A stretch of DNA of 64,000 nucleotides from Vibrio lentus (GTDB lineage Bacteria > Pseudomonadota > Gammaproteobacteria > Enterobacterales > Vibrionaceae). The stretch is from NCBI RefSeq assembly GCF_030409755.1, contig NZ_JAUFQE010000002.1, positions 2,170,001 to 2,234,000 of the forward strand, given 5' to 3'. Shown piece by piece: positions 9,585 to 20,107 of the stretch. Below the pieces are notes generated by a model. The model ran no database searches, had not been told where the DNA came from, and saw nothing but the letters and a program-made list of their open reading frames with translations. The translations under genes were made by a program, and so were the position numbers. Numbering within the stretch: the stretch's first letter is position 1; each line of letters opens with the position of its first letter.

Positions 9585-10074
9585 TTTCTATTTTGGGACA
9601 TATTACCACAAGCCTAAAACGGTTAATCACCGTTAATAAAATGAATCCTGATAAGCAATGAATAATGCGTAACAGACCAACTTATCAACAAAAAGCCATA
9701 AGGACAAAAAGTGATTAAGCATTGTACAGGGAACATTTACAGATAAAAAGTCGCATTATTGTAAGGCTATGTATGCTACACAGATAAAGAACGACATTCC
9801 ATTTATTTTCAAGAAACATCCAACAAACCAATAAATTCAACCATTAGCATTCGATAATTCTTTTAAAAAGAACATTATGCGCTCAACTCAAAACTGGAAA
9901 ATTAGTTTGCAGCACGCATTATCTGGGTAACATTATCAATAAAACCCATTATTTTCATAAGCTTATAAAAAATCAGTTATCGTGACCATAAAAGACGCCT
10001 ATTGCAGATGGTTATTCCACTCTGTATACATAAGGAACTATAAAATCTTTTAATACCTAAAATTAGTAAAACTT
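9585..10074. other. Divergent intergenic region, rfaH to peptide transporter
   Basis: A 490-base AT-rich stretch that must hold promoters for both flanking genes. No convincing ORF, operator, RNA gene or repeat was recognised in it. Confidence 0.5.
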
Positions 10075-11460
10075 ATGCCAAGCAATCACAACATATTTGG
10101 CCACCCTAGAGGCCTATTTCTACTCTTTAGCACCGAGCTATGGGAACGTTTCTCCTACTATGCAATGCGTGCAATTCTTGTTTTATTTCTTACCGACACC
10201 ACTATCAATGGTGGCCTTGGTTGGTCAACAAAAGATGCCCTCGATCTTTATGGTATCTACACCGGTTTAGTCTATATCACACCATTAATCGGCGGCTGGC
10301 TTGCCGATAACTACTTAGGACAACGTAAATCGATCCTAGTGGGTGGTGTATTAATGGCACTCGGCCAATTTACACTCGCTCTTCCTAATGGCGCCATTGG
10401 CTTAGACCAAGTAAATGCTCTTTATCTAGGTTTAGCGCTGCTTATCAGTGGTAACGGTATGTTTAAACCAAACATCTCGACCATGGTTGGCGACCTATAC
10501 CAAGAAGGCGATAACCGCCGTGACGGCGCTTTCACCATTTTCTACATGGGCATCAACTTAGGCGCGCTACTGGGTGGCTTAATTTCAGGTGCTGCAGTTG
10601 ACTCGTTCGGCTGGAAAGCTGGCTTCCTAGCCGCTGGTATCGGTATGGTTATCAGCTTAGTTATGCAGTTGACGATGGCTCAATCATGGTTAGGCAACAT
10701 TGGCTCAGTACCTGCAGCTGCACGAGCGAAAGCGCTGAACAAATCAAAAGAGAAAACACCACTGACCAAAGAAGAGTTCGACAGACTAAAAGTTATTCTG
10801 ATTATGGGTCTGTTCGTCATTGTTTTCTGGGCTGGCTTTGAACAAGCTGGCGGCCTGATGAATATCTACACTCAGCAATATACTGACCGTATGATTGGTG
10901 GTTTTGAAGTTCCGGCTGCATGGTTCCAATCTCTAAACCCATTCTTCATCATCACCCTCGCACCTATCATTGCGGCGTTTTGGGTCAAGCTTGGTAAGCG
11001 TGAACCAAACTCTCCAGTGAAATTTGCAATGGCTTTGTTCTTCCTAGCTCTAGGCTTTGTGTGCATGATGGGCGCAGTAATGGAGCAAGGCGGCGACCTA
11101 ACAGTGAAAACATCAATGCTGTGGCTAGTCGGTGCTTTCTTCTTCCATACCCTTGGCGAGCTTTGTCTATCTCCTATTGGCCTGTCGTTGGTCACTAAGT
11201 TAGCTCCGCTTCGTCTAGCATCGTTAATGATGGGTGCATGGTTTGGTTTCAATGCTGTCGCAAACTACGTAGCTGGCCTTGTGGGTTCTCACGTTGGTGA
11301 GCTTGGCGCAATGTCTATCTTCGGTGGTATCGCAATTACAGCGACAATTAGTGGCGTCTTACTGCTTCTTTGTGCTGGCAAGCTTGTATCATGGATGCAT
11401 GGTGTAGAAACCAACATGACGCTTGAATCAGAGCCAAAAGCAGAAACTTCGGTTGCTTAA
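10075..11460 (+). CDS. POT/PTR2-family proton-dependent peptide transporter
   Basis: Imports di- and tripeptides with protons across the inner membrane. The 461-residue protein is a major facilitator with about twelve to fourteen membrane segments. It has the POT ExxER motif, here ELWERFSYYAMRA with Glu21, Glu24 and Arg25, the GGWLADNYLGQRK loop typical of motif A, and FYMGINLGALLGG, a PTR2 signature. It resembles DtpA/DtpB of enterobacteria, but Vibrio carry several paralogues, so no symbol is given. The Shine-Dalgarno match upstream of the ATG is weak. It converges with hemH at a shared terminator. Confidence 0.93.
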   Translation: MPSNHNIFGHPRGLFLLFSTELWERFSYYAMRAILVLFLTDTTINGGLGWSTKDALDLYGIYTGLVYITPLIGGWLADNYLGQRKSILVGGVLMALGQFTLALPNGAIGLDQVNALYLGLALLISGNGMFKPNISTMVGDLYQEGDNRRDGAFTIFYMGINLGALLGGLISGAAVDSFGWKAGFLAAGIGMVISLVMQLTMAQSWLGNIGSVPAAARAKALNKSKEKTPLTKEEFDRLKVILIMGLFVIVFWAGFEQAGGLMNIYTQQYTDRMIGGFEVPAAWFQSLNPFFIITLAPIIAAFWVKLGKREPNSPVKFAMALFFLALGFVCMMGAVMEQGGDLTVKTSMLWLVGAFFFHTLGELCLSPIGLSLVTKLAPLRLASLMMGAWFGFNAVANYVAGLVGSHVGELGAMSIFGGIAITATISGVLLLLCAGKLVSWMHGVETNMTLESEPKAETSVA

Positions 11461-11495
11461 TATCTAGATCGATTTCAAGAAGAAACATCAAGATC

Positions 11496-11525
11496 AAAAA
11501 GGGCTGCTCAATGAGCAGCCCTTTT
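11496..11525. terminator. Bidirectional terminator between peptide transporter and hemH
   Basis: GGGCTGCTCA pairs with TGAGCAGCCC around an AT loop, with A5 and T4 flanks. Confidence 0.88.
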
Positions 11526-11550
11526 GTTATCTATTCAATCGACCTATCAG

Positions 11551-12513
11551 TTAGCGATGAAGCGCCACTAGTTCAGCCATCATGTCGATGTGTGAGTCTC
11601 TGTCATTGAGACACATAATGTAGCTAAAGTTAGAACCACCAGCATCAATGAACGTCTCTTTACACTGGTCTGAAATCTCTTCTAACGTTTCTAAACAATC
11701 CACTGAGAATGCAGGCGCCATAATATCGATCTTCTTGATACCTTTGCTTGGAAGCGTTTCAAGCGTTTCATCGGTATAAGGCTTCAACCACTCCTCGCGG
11801 CCAAATCGAGATTGGTATGTCATGGTGATGTCTTCCGAGGATAACCCTAACTCCGCAGCAAGTAATTTGGTCGTCGCTTCACAATGTTGAGGGTAAATAT
11901 CACCTTCATCGGCTAACCTTTTAGGGATGCCGTGGAATGAACACACCAAGTGATCGCCTTTGCCATTTTCTTCCCAATGGCTACGAACACTTTCAGCCAA
12001 TGCTTTCGCGTAGCTAGGGTGAGAGTAATAATCTCGAATAAAGCGATAGCTCGGGATAACAGGCATTTGTTTGAAGGCTTTAGTTAAACCATCAGAAACG
12101 GCCGCTGTCGTTGTGCCTGAGTATTGAGGGTATAAAGGCAATACGATGATGTCTTCAACGCCCTGCTCCATTAATTGCTCAACGCCGGTTTTAAGGCTTG
12201 GATTACCATAGGTCATCCCCAAAGCTACAGGCATCTGTAATTTTGTTTGTAGCTTTTCAGCTTGTCTCTGCGAATAAACAAGCAGTGGTGAGCCTTCGTC
12301 CATCCAAACAGACTGATAAAGCTTAGCCACTTTAGGTGCTCGAATCGGTAGAATCACCCCATGTAAAATAGGACACCAAAGCCAGCGAGTTAGGTTTACC
12401 ACTCGTTTGTCGTGTAAGAATTCACTTAAAAATCGGCGAACGCCAGCTGGAGTCGCGGTATCTGGTGTTCCTAGGTTAACCAGTAAAACGCCCTGCTTTT
12501 TATTATTTTCCAT
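11551..12513 (-). CDS. hemH: Ferrochelatase
   Basis: Inserts Fe2+ into protoporphyrin IX, the last step of protoheme synthesis, at the cytoplasmic face of the membrane. The 320-residue protein shows [11 protein letters not shown] at the N-terminus, YPQYSGTTT around 128-136 and the metal-site His194 in CSFHGIPKR, followed by the conserved acidic motif DCLETLEEI near 262-270. Length is normal. AGGTAG lies upstream of the ATG at 12513. The gene next upstream on this strand, adk, has its own terminator, so hemH is likely monocistronic; the adk-hemH order is also found in E. coli. Confidence 0.96.
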   Translation of the reverse strand: MENNKKQGVLLVNLGTPDTATPAGVRRFLSEFLHDKRVVNLTRWLWCPILHGVILPIRAPKVAKLYQSVWMDEGSPLLVYSQRQAEKLQTKLQMPVALGMTYGNPSLKTGVEQLMEQGVEDIIVLPLYPQYSGTTTAAVSDGLTKAFKQMPVIPSYRFIRDYYSHPSYAKALAESVRSHWEENGKGDHLVCSFHGIPKRLADEGDIYPQHCEATTKLLAAELGLSSEDITMTYQSRFGREEWLKPYTDETLETLPSKGIKKIDIMAPAFSVDCLETLEEISDQCKETFIDAGGSNFSYIMCLNDRDSHIDMMAELVALHR

Positions 12514-12728
12514 AGCTACCTGAGACCAATGTGTGATTTTCTGGAACGTAATATACTAATCTGCATAAGTTTAAGATCATTGTTACGCAACTAAATTTAA
12601 GAATAGTCGTTCTTAACCTGAGTTATCGCAACATCACCTTGATCGTTAGCCGCGCAAATCTAAGCCGTAACGCGGAAATTATGCACAATCGATTTTATCT
12701 AGATTGGTATATGACTAAAAATTGAAAC

Positions 12729-12754
12729 AAAAAAAGCGACCTTAAAGGTCGCTT
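12729..12754 (-). terminator. Terminator of adk
   Basis: AAGCGACC and GGTCGCTT arms around TTAA; on the minus strand followed by a run of T. The remainder of 12514-12790 shows no gene. Confidence 0.85.
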
Positions 12755-12790
12755 CCAATATATCAAATTCTAAAACTGGCTGTTAGCCAA

Positions 12791-13761
<971 letters not shown>

Positions 13762-13787
13762 AAAAAAAGCCCGCATTCGCGAGCTTT
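13762..13787 (-). terminator. Terminator of htpG
   Basis: On the minus strand AGCTCGC pairs with GCGGGCT (one G-U pair) around GAAT and is followed by seven T. Confidence 0.82.
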
Positions 13788-13823
13788 TATTCATAATTAT
13801 GGGCTTAGCCCAAAGTCGAAAGA

Positions 13824-15728
13824 CTAACGTTTTGTCAGTAGTTCGTTGATTGCACCTAAGAATTGTGACGGATCTTCCATTGAGCCCTTTTCAGCCAGCA
13901 TAGCCTGGCCAAGTAATAGCTCAACCCAGCGACCAAACGCTTGTTCGTCCGCTTCATCTGCCATCTGCTTAACTAGCGCATGCTCAGGGTTAATCTCAAA
14001 GATGTACTTCACCTCAGGAGCAGCTTGTCCCGCAGCTTCTAGAAGTTTAGCCATTTGAGTGCCCATCTCGAAATCATCGGTAACAACAACAGCAGGTGTA
14101 GTTGCTAACTTGAATGTCGTGCGAACCTCTTTAACACGATCACCAAGATAAGCTTGAGTGCGGTCAACAACAGACTTGAACTCTTCTTCCGTCTCTTTTT
14201 GCTTCTCTTTCTCTTCTTCACCTTCAAACTTGCTTAGATCTAAGCCCGCTTTTGTGATCGACTGGAACTGCTTACCGTCGAAGTCAGTTAGGTAATTCAT
14301 CACATACTCATCGATACGATCGTACATGAGAACAACTTCGATGCCTTTCGCTTTGAACTGCTCTAAGTGAGGGCTGTTCTTAGCCGCGGCATAGCTGTCT
14401 GCCGTTAGGTAATAAATCTTGTCTTGACCTTCCTTCATACGTTCTACGTAAGAAGCTAGGCTGATGGTTTGCTCAACAGAATCCACTTCCGTTGATGAGA
14501 AACGAAGTAGACCAGCGATCTTTTCTTTGTTCGCCATGTCTTCTGCTGGGCCTTCTTTCAATACTAGGCCGAACTCTTTCCAAAACTCCAAATACTTGTC
14601 GTTGTCATTCTTAGCCATGCGCTCAAGCATAGTCAGCACACGCTTAGTACATGCACCACGAAGAGACTGAGTCACTTTGTTGTCTTGAAGGATTTCACGA
14701 GACACGTTCAGTGGAAGATCATTTGAGTCAATCAAACCACGAACGAAACGCATGTAAGATGGCATGAACTGCTCTGCGTCATCCATAATGAACACACGTT
14801 GCACGTAAAGTTTTAGGCCGCTCTTGTGATCACGGTTCATCATGTCCCAAGGTGCTTTCGCAGGGATGTAAAGCAGGCTGGTGTAGTCGTTCTTACCTTC
14901 AACTTTGTTGTGGCTCCACGTTAATGGATCAGCAAAGTCGTGAGAAACGTGCTTGTAAAACTCTTGGTACTCTTCTTTCTCGATATCAGATTTATTGCGA
15001 GTCCAAAGCGCTTGTGCTTTGTTGATCTGTTCCCAATGCTTCTCTTCTGTGTCTTTACCTTCGTCATCTTTAACCGCAGTTAAGATAGAAACCGGGATAC
15101 CGATATGATCAGAGTATTTACCAATCACTTCACGCAAGCGCCACTCATTCAAGAACTCTTTACCGTCTTCACGCATATGAAGAACGATGTCAGTACCACG
15201 AGATTCTTTAGTGATGTCTTCAATGGTATAGTCGCCCTCACCCGCTGAATGCCATTGCACAGCTTCATCACTTGCCAGTCCAGCTGCGCGAGTTCGAACC
15301 GTTACCGCGTCTGCAACGATAAATGCAGAATAGAAACCAACACCAAACTGGCCAATAAGCTGAGAGTCTTTGCTTTGGTCATCAGACAGCTTTGAGAAAA
15401 AGTCAGCCGTACCTGATTTAGCAATCGTACCCAAATGTTCGATAACGTTGTCACGGCTCATGCCGATACCGTTATCAGAAATGGTCAGAGTGTTGGACTC
15501 TGCATTGAATGACAACTTCACGCCTAAATCCGCATCGCCTTGGTAAAGGTCGCCATTCGATAGCGCTTGAAAACGAAGTTTGTCAGCCGCGTCAGATGCG
15601 TTAGAGATCAACTCACGTAGGAAAATTTCTTTGTTTGAATACAGTGAGTGGATCATTAGATGAAGTAGCTGTTTTACTTCAGATTGAAAGCCACGAGTCT
15701 CTTTATTTTGCGTTGCTGTTTCGCTCAT
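13824..15728 (-). CDS. htpG: Hsp90 chaperone HtpG
   Basis: ATP-dependent cytoplasmic chaperone that remodels client proteins with the DnaK system. The start is taken at the ATG at 15728 ([15 protein letters not shown]) because GGAG lies directly upstream and family members begin here; a longer in-frame reading from 15845 would run through the heat-shock promoter. The resulting 634 residues match E. coli HtpG. The Bergerat ATPase fold shows [23 protein letters not shown] and [11 protein letters not shown]; middle and C-terminal dimerisation domains follow in full. It diverges from toxR, the usual Vibrio arrangement. A sigma-32 promoter lies at 15806-15833. Confidence 0.97.
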   Translation of the reverse strand: MSETATQNKETRGFQSEVKQLLHLMIHSLYSNKEIFLRELISNASDAADKLRFQALSNGDLYQGDADLGVKLSFNAESNTLTISDNGIGMSRDNVIEHLGTIAKSGTADFFSKLSDDQSKDSQLIGQFGVGFYSAFIVADAVTVRTRAAGLASDEAVQWHSAGEGDYTIEDITKESRGTDIVLHMREDGKEFLNEWRLREVIGKYSDHIGIPVSILTAVKDDEGKDTEEKHWEQINKAQALWTRNKSDIEKEEYQEFYKHVSHDFADPLTWSHNKVEGKNDYTSLLYIPAKAPWDMMNRDHKSGLKLYVQRVFIMDDAEQFMPSYMRFVRGLIDSNDLPLNVSREILQDNKVTQSLRGACTKRVLTMLERMAKNDNDKYLEFWKEFGLVLKEGPAEDMANKEKIAGLLRFSSTEVDSVEQTISLASYVERMKEGQDKIYYLTADSYAAAKNSPHLEQFKAKGIEVVLMYDRIDEYVMNYLTDFDGKQFQSITKAGLDLSKFEGEEEKEKQKETEEEFKSVVDRTQAYLGDRVKEVRTTFKLATTPAVVVTDDFEMGTQMAKLLEAAGQAAPEVKYIFEINPEHALVKQMADEADEQAFGRWVELLLGQAMLAEKGSMEDPSQFLGAINELLTKR

Positions 15729-15805
15729 TTTTACTCCAAAACATCTATACTTTATGTTGAATACCGGAAGAGGCGTTACACAGGATACCACTCTTATGTT
15801 CATTA

Positions 15806-15833
15806 ACATGAGGATGACAAATGTAAATTCAAG
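15806..15833 (-). promoter_or_regulatory. Sigma-32 heat-shock promoter of htpG
   Basis: On the minus strand the -35 is CTTGAA (15828-15833), spacer 14 bases, -10 is CCTCATGT (15806-15813), against the consensus CTTGAA-N13/14-CCCCATNT. It gives a leader of about 70 bases. Confidence 0.8.
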
Positions 15834-15998
15834 GTCAAAAATCATAAAAACACTGTTTTTTTGATCTGTTTTTATTATCCTTGAGGGTGATAAATATAAA
15901 AGAACATAAAAGAAGCCATGATTTGGTGAAGAATTAACGGAACTTCACCTGAGATTTGTCTATTTCGCACTCAAAATCATCCAAAATAGAAGAATTCA

Positions 15999-16904
15999 AT
16001 GAGCAATATCGGCACAAAGTTTATTCTCGCACAGCGGTTCGTATTCGACCCAAACAGCAATTCACTTGTTGATCAAGCCAGCGACGGTGAAGTCGTACGC
16101 CTTGGTAGCAATGAAAGCCGCATTCTCCTGATGCTGTCAGAAAGACCCAATGAAGTTATCACTCGTAACGAATTACACGAATATGTTTGGCGAGACCAAG
16201 GCTTTGAGGTAGACGACTCCAGCTTAACGCAAGCGGTATCGACACTCAGAAAGATGCTGAAAGACTCAACTAAGTCTCCAGAATTCGTAAAGACCGTTCC
16301 AAAGCGTGGCTACCAGTTTATCGCTTCTGTTGAACGTTCAGCGCCACTTTCTTCAAGCGAACAGCCTGTCATGGCTGAAGTCGTAGAAAATGAGATGGAG
16401 CCGACCTTAGCGTTTACGACGACAGCCGAAGAAGTAGTTACTGAGATGACCGAGTCAGAACCCGTGGCTAAGACTCAAGAAGCTAAGGCTGAAGTAGAAC
16501 CAAAAGCGACCACAAACGTTGCCGCGAACAAAAATAGTAATAAGTGGACAAGCTTTAGTGCTCTACTTATTGCTATTATTATGCCAATTCTAGTAATCAC
16601 GTTTACTAACCCAGCTGAATCAGAGTTTCTGACACTGGCTGAAGTTGATGGCGTTAAGGTTCAGACACCGATCAACCACCCAGATTTAAGCAGTTGGCTA
16701 CCAGCTATAGAGAAATGTGTTGTGCATTACAACAACAACCACACAGGAATGTTGAAGCCAACAGAAGTCATCGCAACAGGCGGACAAACCAATAACCTAG
16801 CTCTTAACTATATTCACCCACAAGAATATTCGAGCGAGAATATTACCCTAAGAATTTATGCGAACCAGTCGGATTTAAACGACATTTGTAAAGGTGATCA
16901 GTAA
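15999..16904 (+). CDS. toxR: Transmembrane transcriptional activator ToxR
   Basis: Inner-membrane regulator that binds DNA from the membrane and controls porins and virulence genes in Vibrio. Residues 1-112 are an OmpR-type winged helix (RLGSNESRILLMLSERP, LTQAVSTLRKMLKDS, VKTVPKRGYQF). A variable acidic linker spans about 115-180, one membrane segment about 185-202 (SALLIAIIMPILVITF), and a periplasmic domain with two cysteines, Cys240 and Cys297, which form a disulfide in V. cholerae ToxR. Length is 301 residues. toxS follows immediately, and htpG diverges upstream, both typical. The ATG follows an AGAAG-containing stretch. Whether target promoters such as the porin at 28 kb respond to it is not visible. 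Confidence 0.96.
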   Translation: MSNIGTKFILAQRFVFDPNSNSLVDQASDGEVVRLGSNESRILLMLSERPNEVITRNELHEYVWRDQGFEVDDSSLTQAVSTLRKMLKDSTKSPEFVKTVPKRGYQFIASVERSAPLSSSEQPVMAEVVENEMEPTLAFTTTAEEVVTEMTESEPVAKTQEAKAEVEPKATTNVAANKNSNKWTSFSALLIAIIMPILVITFTNPAESEFLTLAEVDGVKVQTPINHPDLSSWLPAIEKCVVHYNNNHTGMLKPTEVIATGGQTNNLALNYIHPQEYSSENITLRIYANQSDLNDICKGDQ

Positions 16905-16905
16905 C

Positions 16906-17421
16906 ATGAAATTAAAAGTCTCTATTATTTTACTGGTTCTTTCTGCTTTTCTTAGTGGTTGGTTGTATTGGGGCAGTGATGCTCAAGTCGAACGTCTGCT
17001 AACCGCCCATGAGTGGCAATCAAAAATGGTGACTCTGATTACCGATAAGAAGCAAGCTGACTCGATCGGCCCGCTTCGTAAAGTAGAATTATCTTCAAAC
17101 GCTAAGTATCTACCTAATGGTACCTACTTAAGAATGTCTGTGGTTAGGCTATATGGTACCCAAACAGCACCAGCAAATGTGATCAACATTTCTGAAACAG
17201 GCCAATGGGATATCAATGATAACTACCTATTGGTTTCACCTACTGAGTTTAAAGACGTGACATCTGCCCAGCGCCAAGATTTTTCGGAAGAGCAGCTTGA
17301 ACTGATCACTCAGGTAATCAAAATGGATGCAGAGCAAAGCCGACGCCTTGATATTGTGAACCCGAAAGCACTGTTACTGACTAGCTTAAACCATGGCTCT
17401 ACCGTGTTGTTTTCAAACTAA
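16906..17421 (+). CDS. toxS: ToxR partner protein ToxS
   Basis: Membrane-anchored periplasmic protein that stabilises ToxR and supports its activity. The ATG at 16906 is one base after the toxR stop; AAAGG lies about 11 bases upstream. A GTG at 16894 is in frame but would sit inside the end of toxR without its own ribosome site. The product has 171 residues, close to V. cholerae ToxS. It opens with MKLKVSIILLVLSAFLSGWL, a single N-terminal membrane segment, and continues with a periplasmic domain rich in polar residues. The toxRS unit ends in a strong terminator. Confidence 0.93.
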   Translation: MKLKVSIILLVLSAFLSGWLYWGSDAQVERLLTAHEWQSKMVTLITDKKQADSIGPLRKVELSSNAKYLPNGTYLRMSVVRLYGTQTAPANVINISETGQWDINDNYLLVSPTEFKDVTSAQRQDFSEEQLELITQVIKMDAEQSRRLDIVNPKALLLTSLNHGSTVLFSN

Positions 17422-17439
17422 CTCTCTCGAGTAATAAAT

Positions 17440-17463
17440 AAAGGGGCATTGCGCCCCTTTTTT
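17440..17463 (+). terminator. Terminator of toxRS
   Basis: AGGGGC and GCCCCT stem (loop ATTGC-like) followed by seven T. Confidence 0.88.
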
Positions 17464-17630
17464 GTATCTAATTTCTAACATAAGATCCATGGATTGGGTT
17501 AATCACTTACCCTATTGTTGGGCCCTCTCCTAACCCACGTTTCAAGCAACTAGCTCGTCAAAATAGCATTTGAAATATTGACGTTCGCCGTTGGCACCAA
17601 ACTACTGTTTTAGAATTTTCAGGGATATGT

Positions 17631-17942
17631 ATGAGTACAGAATTAAACGCGGTAAGTACATCAATCACCAAAGCAACCATCGCAATACACTATTGTCGCC
17701 AATGCAATTGGATGCTTCGTTCTAGTTGGTTATGCCAAGAGTTACTGCATACGTTCAGTGAAGAGATAGAACAAGTGAGTTTGCATCCCGATACCGGAGG
17801 TCGATTTGAGATCTTTTGTAATGGCGTGCAGATTTGGGAAAGAAAGGCAGACGGTGGCTTTCCTGAAGCCAAAGTTCTGAAGCAAAGAGTGCGAAACATC
17901 ATTGCTCCAGACAGAGATCTTGGCCACGTAGACTCAAAATAA
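17631..17942 (+). CDS. SelT/SelW/SelH-family protein, cysteine form
   Basis: Small thioredoxin-like protein of the Rdx (SelW) family. The signature is IAIHYCRQCNWMLRSSW with Cys22 and Cys25 in the CxxC position; animal and some bacterial homologues have selenocysteine in the second place, here it is a normal TGC codon. The C-terminal GGFPEAKVLKQRVRN matches the conserved G-x-F-P-E/D-x-x-x-L-K-x-x-V-R end of the family. Full-length family members are about 80-100 residues; this has 103. AGGGA precedes the ATG. It is monocistronic by appearance and faces the yfcE gene. A redox role is expected from the family, but no substrate is known to me. Confidence 0.85.
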   Translation: MSTELNAVSTSITKATIAIHYCRQCNWMLRSSWLCQELLHTFSEEIEQVSLHPDTGGRFEIFCNGVQIWERKADGGFPEAKVLKQRVRNIIAPDRDLGHVDSK

Positions 17943-17975
17943 GCCCTTTTCGAAGCCGTGACCGATTCCGTTTAT

Positions 17976-18521
17976 TTACAACTGCCCGCTCACTAGCAGA
18001 TCACCTTCAAGGCTAACCACTTTAAACGTACCGTTCTCGTATAACCCATAGCTTGCAGCATGATCATTTCGTGGGAATGTCGCCGAGCTTGGATTAAATA
18101 TGAAGATGCCATCCTGATATTCTGCGACAGGAATATGAGTATGACCATGCGCAATCACATCGCCCGCTTTTAACACTGGACGCTTGCTTGAGTTATATAG
18201 GTGACCATGAGTTAAGAAGATACGCTGACCCGATTCTAGTAGCACCCATGAGTAATCAACCATCATAGGGAAAGACAGAAGCATCTGATCCACTTCACTG
18301 TCGCAATTACCACGAACCGCGATGATCTCTTGAGATAACTCATTCAGTTTTTCAGCAACCGCTGGCGGGTTGTACCCTTCAGGAATTGGGTTTCTTGGAC
18401 CATGATTCAGAATATCACCCAATAGCACTAAATATTGCGCACCTGACGCTCGGTATAGCTCTAAGACTTTTTCTGTAGCTGGCAGCGAACCGTGTAGGTC
18501 TGAAGCAAAAAATAATTTCAC
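17976..18521 (-). CDS. yfcE: Calcineurin-like phosphodiesterase YfcE
   Basis: Metal-dependent phosphoesterase, active on artificial phosphodiesters in E. coli, with physiological substrate unknown. The 181-residue protein has the metallophosphatase motifs: ASDLHGS with Asp8 and His10, LLGDILNHGPRN, VRGNCDS, LTHGHLY and AHGHTHIP. The start codon is GTG at 18521 with GGAGAAG upstream. It converges with the SelW-like gene. It is separated by about 50 bases from the CBS gene at 18569, which is read in the same direction, so it could be the last gene of that operon; there is no obvious terminator between them. Confidence 0.93.
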   Translation of the reverse strand: MKLFFASDLHGSLPATEKVLELYRASGAQYLVLLGDILNHGPRNPIPEGYNPPAVAEKLNELSQEIIAVRGNCDSEVDQMLLSFPMMVDYSWVLLESGQRIFLTHGHLYNSSKRPVLKAGDVIAHGHTHIPVAEYQDGIFIFNPSSATFPRNDHAASYGLYENGTFKVVSLEGDLLVSGQL

Positions 18522-18568
18522 ACGTACTTCTCCATAAAACTTATGAGGCTATTGTACGTATCAAAGTG

Positions 18569-18976
18569 CTACACGTCATCTCTCGCCATACCGTTGATCA
18601 CAATATTATTGTAACTAACCATACCGACTATCTTGTTGTCACTGACCACCGGAGCACGACTGATACCAAAGCGTTCGAACAGGCGAGCACAATACTTCAC
18701 GTTCATATCAGCAGACACACTCAAGGCCGGCTTAGTCATAATTTCATAAACGTTGGTTCGCTTTGGTGAACGGTTCTTAGCCAGTACTTTTTTGGCGATG
18801 TCATTCATCAACACGATGCCGTACTCATCATCCTCATGGCGTTTATCGACGATGATCGCTTTCACTTGGTGTTTTTTCGCCATCTCAATCGCTTCTAATA
18901 CCGTGGTTAGCCCATCAATAATCACATAAGTATTGGCCATTACATCGCCCACACGGATCTTTTCACTGGTACTCAT
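18569..18976 (-). CDS. Two-CBS-domain protein in the DUF1538 operon
   Basis: A 135-residue stand-alone pair of CBS domains, the kind that binds adenosine nucleotides and regulates partners. The first CBS covers about 5-65 (VGDVMANTYVIIDGLTTVLE, then IIVDKRHEDDEYGIVLMNDI) and the second about 70-135 (VYEIMTKPALSVSADMNVKY, then GISRAPVVSDNKIVGMVSY). It is the last of four overlapping genes: its ATG overlaps the stop of the PII-like gene by four bases (ATGA). By inference it senses a nucleotide and acts with the PII-like protein on the two membrane proteins. No signal peptide or membrane segment. Confidence 0.88.
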   Translation of the reverse strand: MSTSEKIRVGDVMANTYVIIDGLTTVLEAIEMAKKHQVKAIIVDKRHEDDEYGIVLMNDIAKKVLAKNRSPKRTNVYEIMTKPALSVSADMNVKYCARLFERFGISRAPVVSDNKIVGMVSYNNIVINGMARDDV

Positions 18977-19323
18977 AGTTCATCCTCCACAACCTTGGTT
19001 AACGTCTCAACTTGGTGCGCAACGCCTACAGCATCTTCAACATCGATCTGGACAGCGATTCCTTGTCCTGACTCTTGGTCGAACTCCCCTACTTCACCAA
19101 TGGTTTCTAGAATATTCCTCGCCAAATGCTCTTCAACCACAAACAGCAGCACATCTTTTTGTACCTCTAACGTTAAACCAAAAAAGGTACGCTTTTGGTT
19201 TAAGCCTTGCCCTCTGGCATTGTTAATCACCGTTGCCCCTGTTGCGCCCGCATCACGCGCGGCATCGAGCACGGTGTCTGTCTTGCTCTCTTCTACAAAC
19301 GCTAAGATAAGTTTAAAGCGCAT
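18973..19323 (-). CDS. PII-like signalling protein
   Basis: A 116-residue protein with the GlnB/GlnK fold pattern: an opening strand [19 protein letters not shown], then AARDAGATGATVINNARGQG in the place of the PII segment GITGMTVTEVKGFGRQ, and a later SGQGIAVQIDVEDAVGV in the place of the B-loop and final strand. The T-loop region is short and lacks the uridylylated Tyr51 of GlnB, and the B-loop lysine is not evident, so this is a divergent PII-like protein rather than GlnB or GlnK. It overlaps the upstream DUF1538 gene by 11 bases and the CBS gene by four. A regulator of the adjacent membrane proteins is the natural inference, as GlnK is for AmtB. Confidence 0.8.
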   Translation of the reverse strand: MRFKLILAFVEESKTDTVLDAARDAGATGATVINNARGQGLNQKRTFFGLTLEVQKDVLLFVVEEHLARNILETIGEVGEFDQESGQGIAVQIDVEDAVGVAHQVETLTKVVEDEL

Positions 19324-20107
19324 CTTTGCTCTCCTTAGAGGTGTGTAAACGGTTTAACCATTGTGTTATTTGGGCGTAGCTCATCACTGAGATGATCGGA
19401 AACAAACTGGCAAACGCTATTAAGCCGAAACCGTCTATTACCGGGTTTCTCCCTGGTACGGTTGAAGCAAGCCCAAGCCCGAGAGCCGTCACTAAAGGCA
19501 CAGTCACGGTAGATGTCGTCACCCCGCCTGAATCGTAAGCCAATGGAATAATGAGCTTGGGGGCGTAAAAGGTTTGAATCACCACGATGACATAACCACA
19601 AATAATGTAGTAATGGATAGGATCGCCCGCAACGATACGGTAGCTGCCAAGTGAGATACCGATGGCTACGCCTAATGCCACGGCGATTCTCAGACCATTC
19701 ACGCTGATACTGCCGCCAGATACTTGGTTCGCCTTGATCGCCACTGCAATCAAAGAAGGCTCGGCTATCGTGGTACTGAACCCAATACAAAACGCGAAAA
19801 GGTAAACCCAGTAATAATCAAACCAAGCTAAGGCAAGGCCTGAACTTATCTTGAACTCAGTTAAAAAACTGGGTTCGGTCAATTGCATGGCCATTGTCTC
19901 CCCTAGAGGAAACAACGCGAGCTCTAACCCCATCAAAAAGAGGGACAACCCAAGAATGACGTAAAAGAAACCTATCAGCACTTTGCCTAAGTTATTAACT
20001 GGCTTTCGCAGCACCGCTAATTGAAAACCGAAGATGATCACCGCAATTGGAATCACATCCATTACAGTGCCAAGAAAGGTGTCGATAAATTGCTGAGCAC
20101 TGATCAT
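19313..20107 (-). CDS. DUF1538 membrane protein, second copy
   Basis: A 264-residue integral membrane protein with about seven hydrophobic segments. It shares four blocks with its upstream neighbour: [50 protein letters not shown] and [19 protein letters not shown]. The blocks hold conserved polar and small residues ([15 protein letters not shown], GRNPxIDGFG) of the kind expected in a transport path. Its ATG overlaps the stop of the first copy by four bases (ATGA), and its end overlaps the PII-like gene. Substrate unknown. The two copies probably arose by duplication and work together as a heteromer. Confidence 0.86.
   Translation of the reverse strand: MISAQQFIDTFLGTVMDVIPIAVIIFGFQLAVLRKPVNNLGKVLIGFFYVILGLSLFLMGLELALFPLGETMAMQLTEPSFLTEFKISSGLALAWFDYYWVYLFAFCIGFSTTIAEPSLIAVAIKANQVSGGSISVNGLRIAVALGVAIGISLGSYRIVAGDPIHYYIICGYVIVVIQTFYAPKLIIPLAYDSGGVTTSTVTVPLVTALGLGLASTVPGRNPVIDGFGLIAFASLFPIISVMSYAQITQWLNRLHTSKESKDAL

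Noticed and set aside
9585..10074. ops element or RfaH target near rfaH
   Set aside because: No GGCGGTAG-type element was found here or elsewhere in the window.
15729..15845. Longer htpG reading with 39 additional N-terminal residues
   Set aside because: It would translate the heat-shock promoter; the family start MSETATQ has the ribosome site at the right distance.
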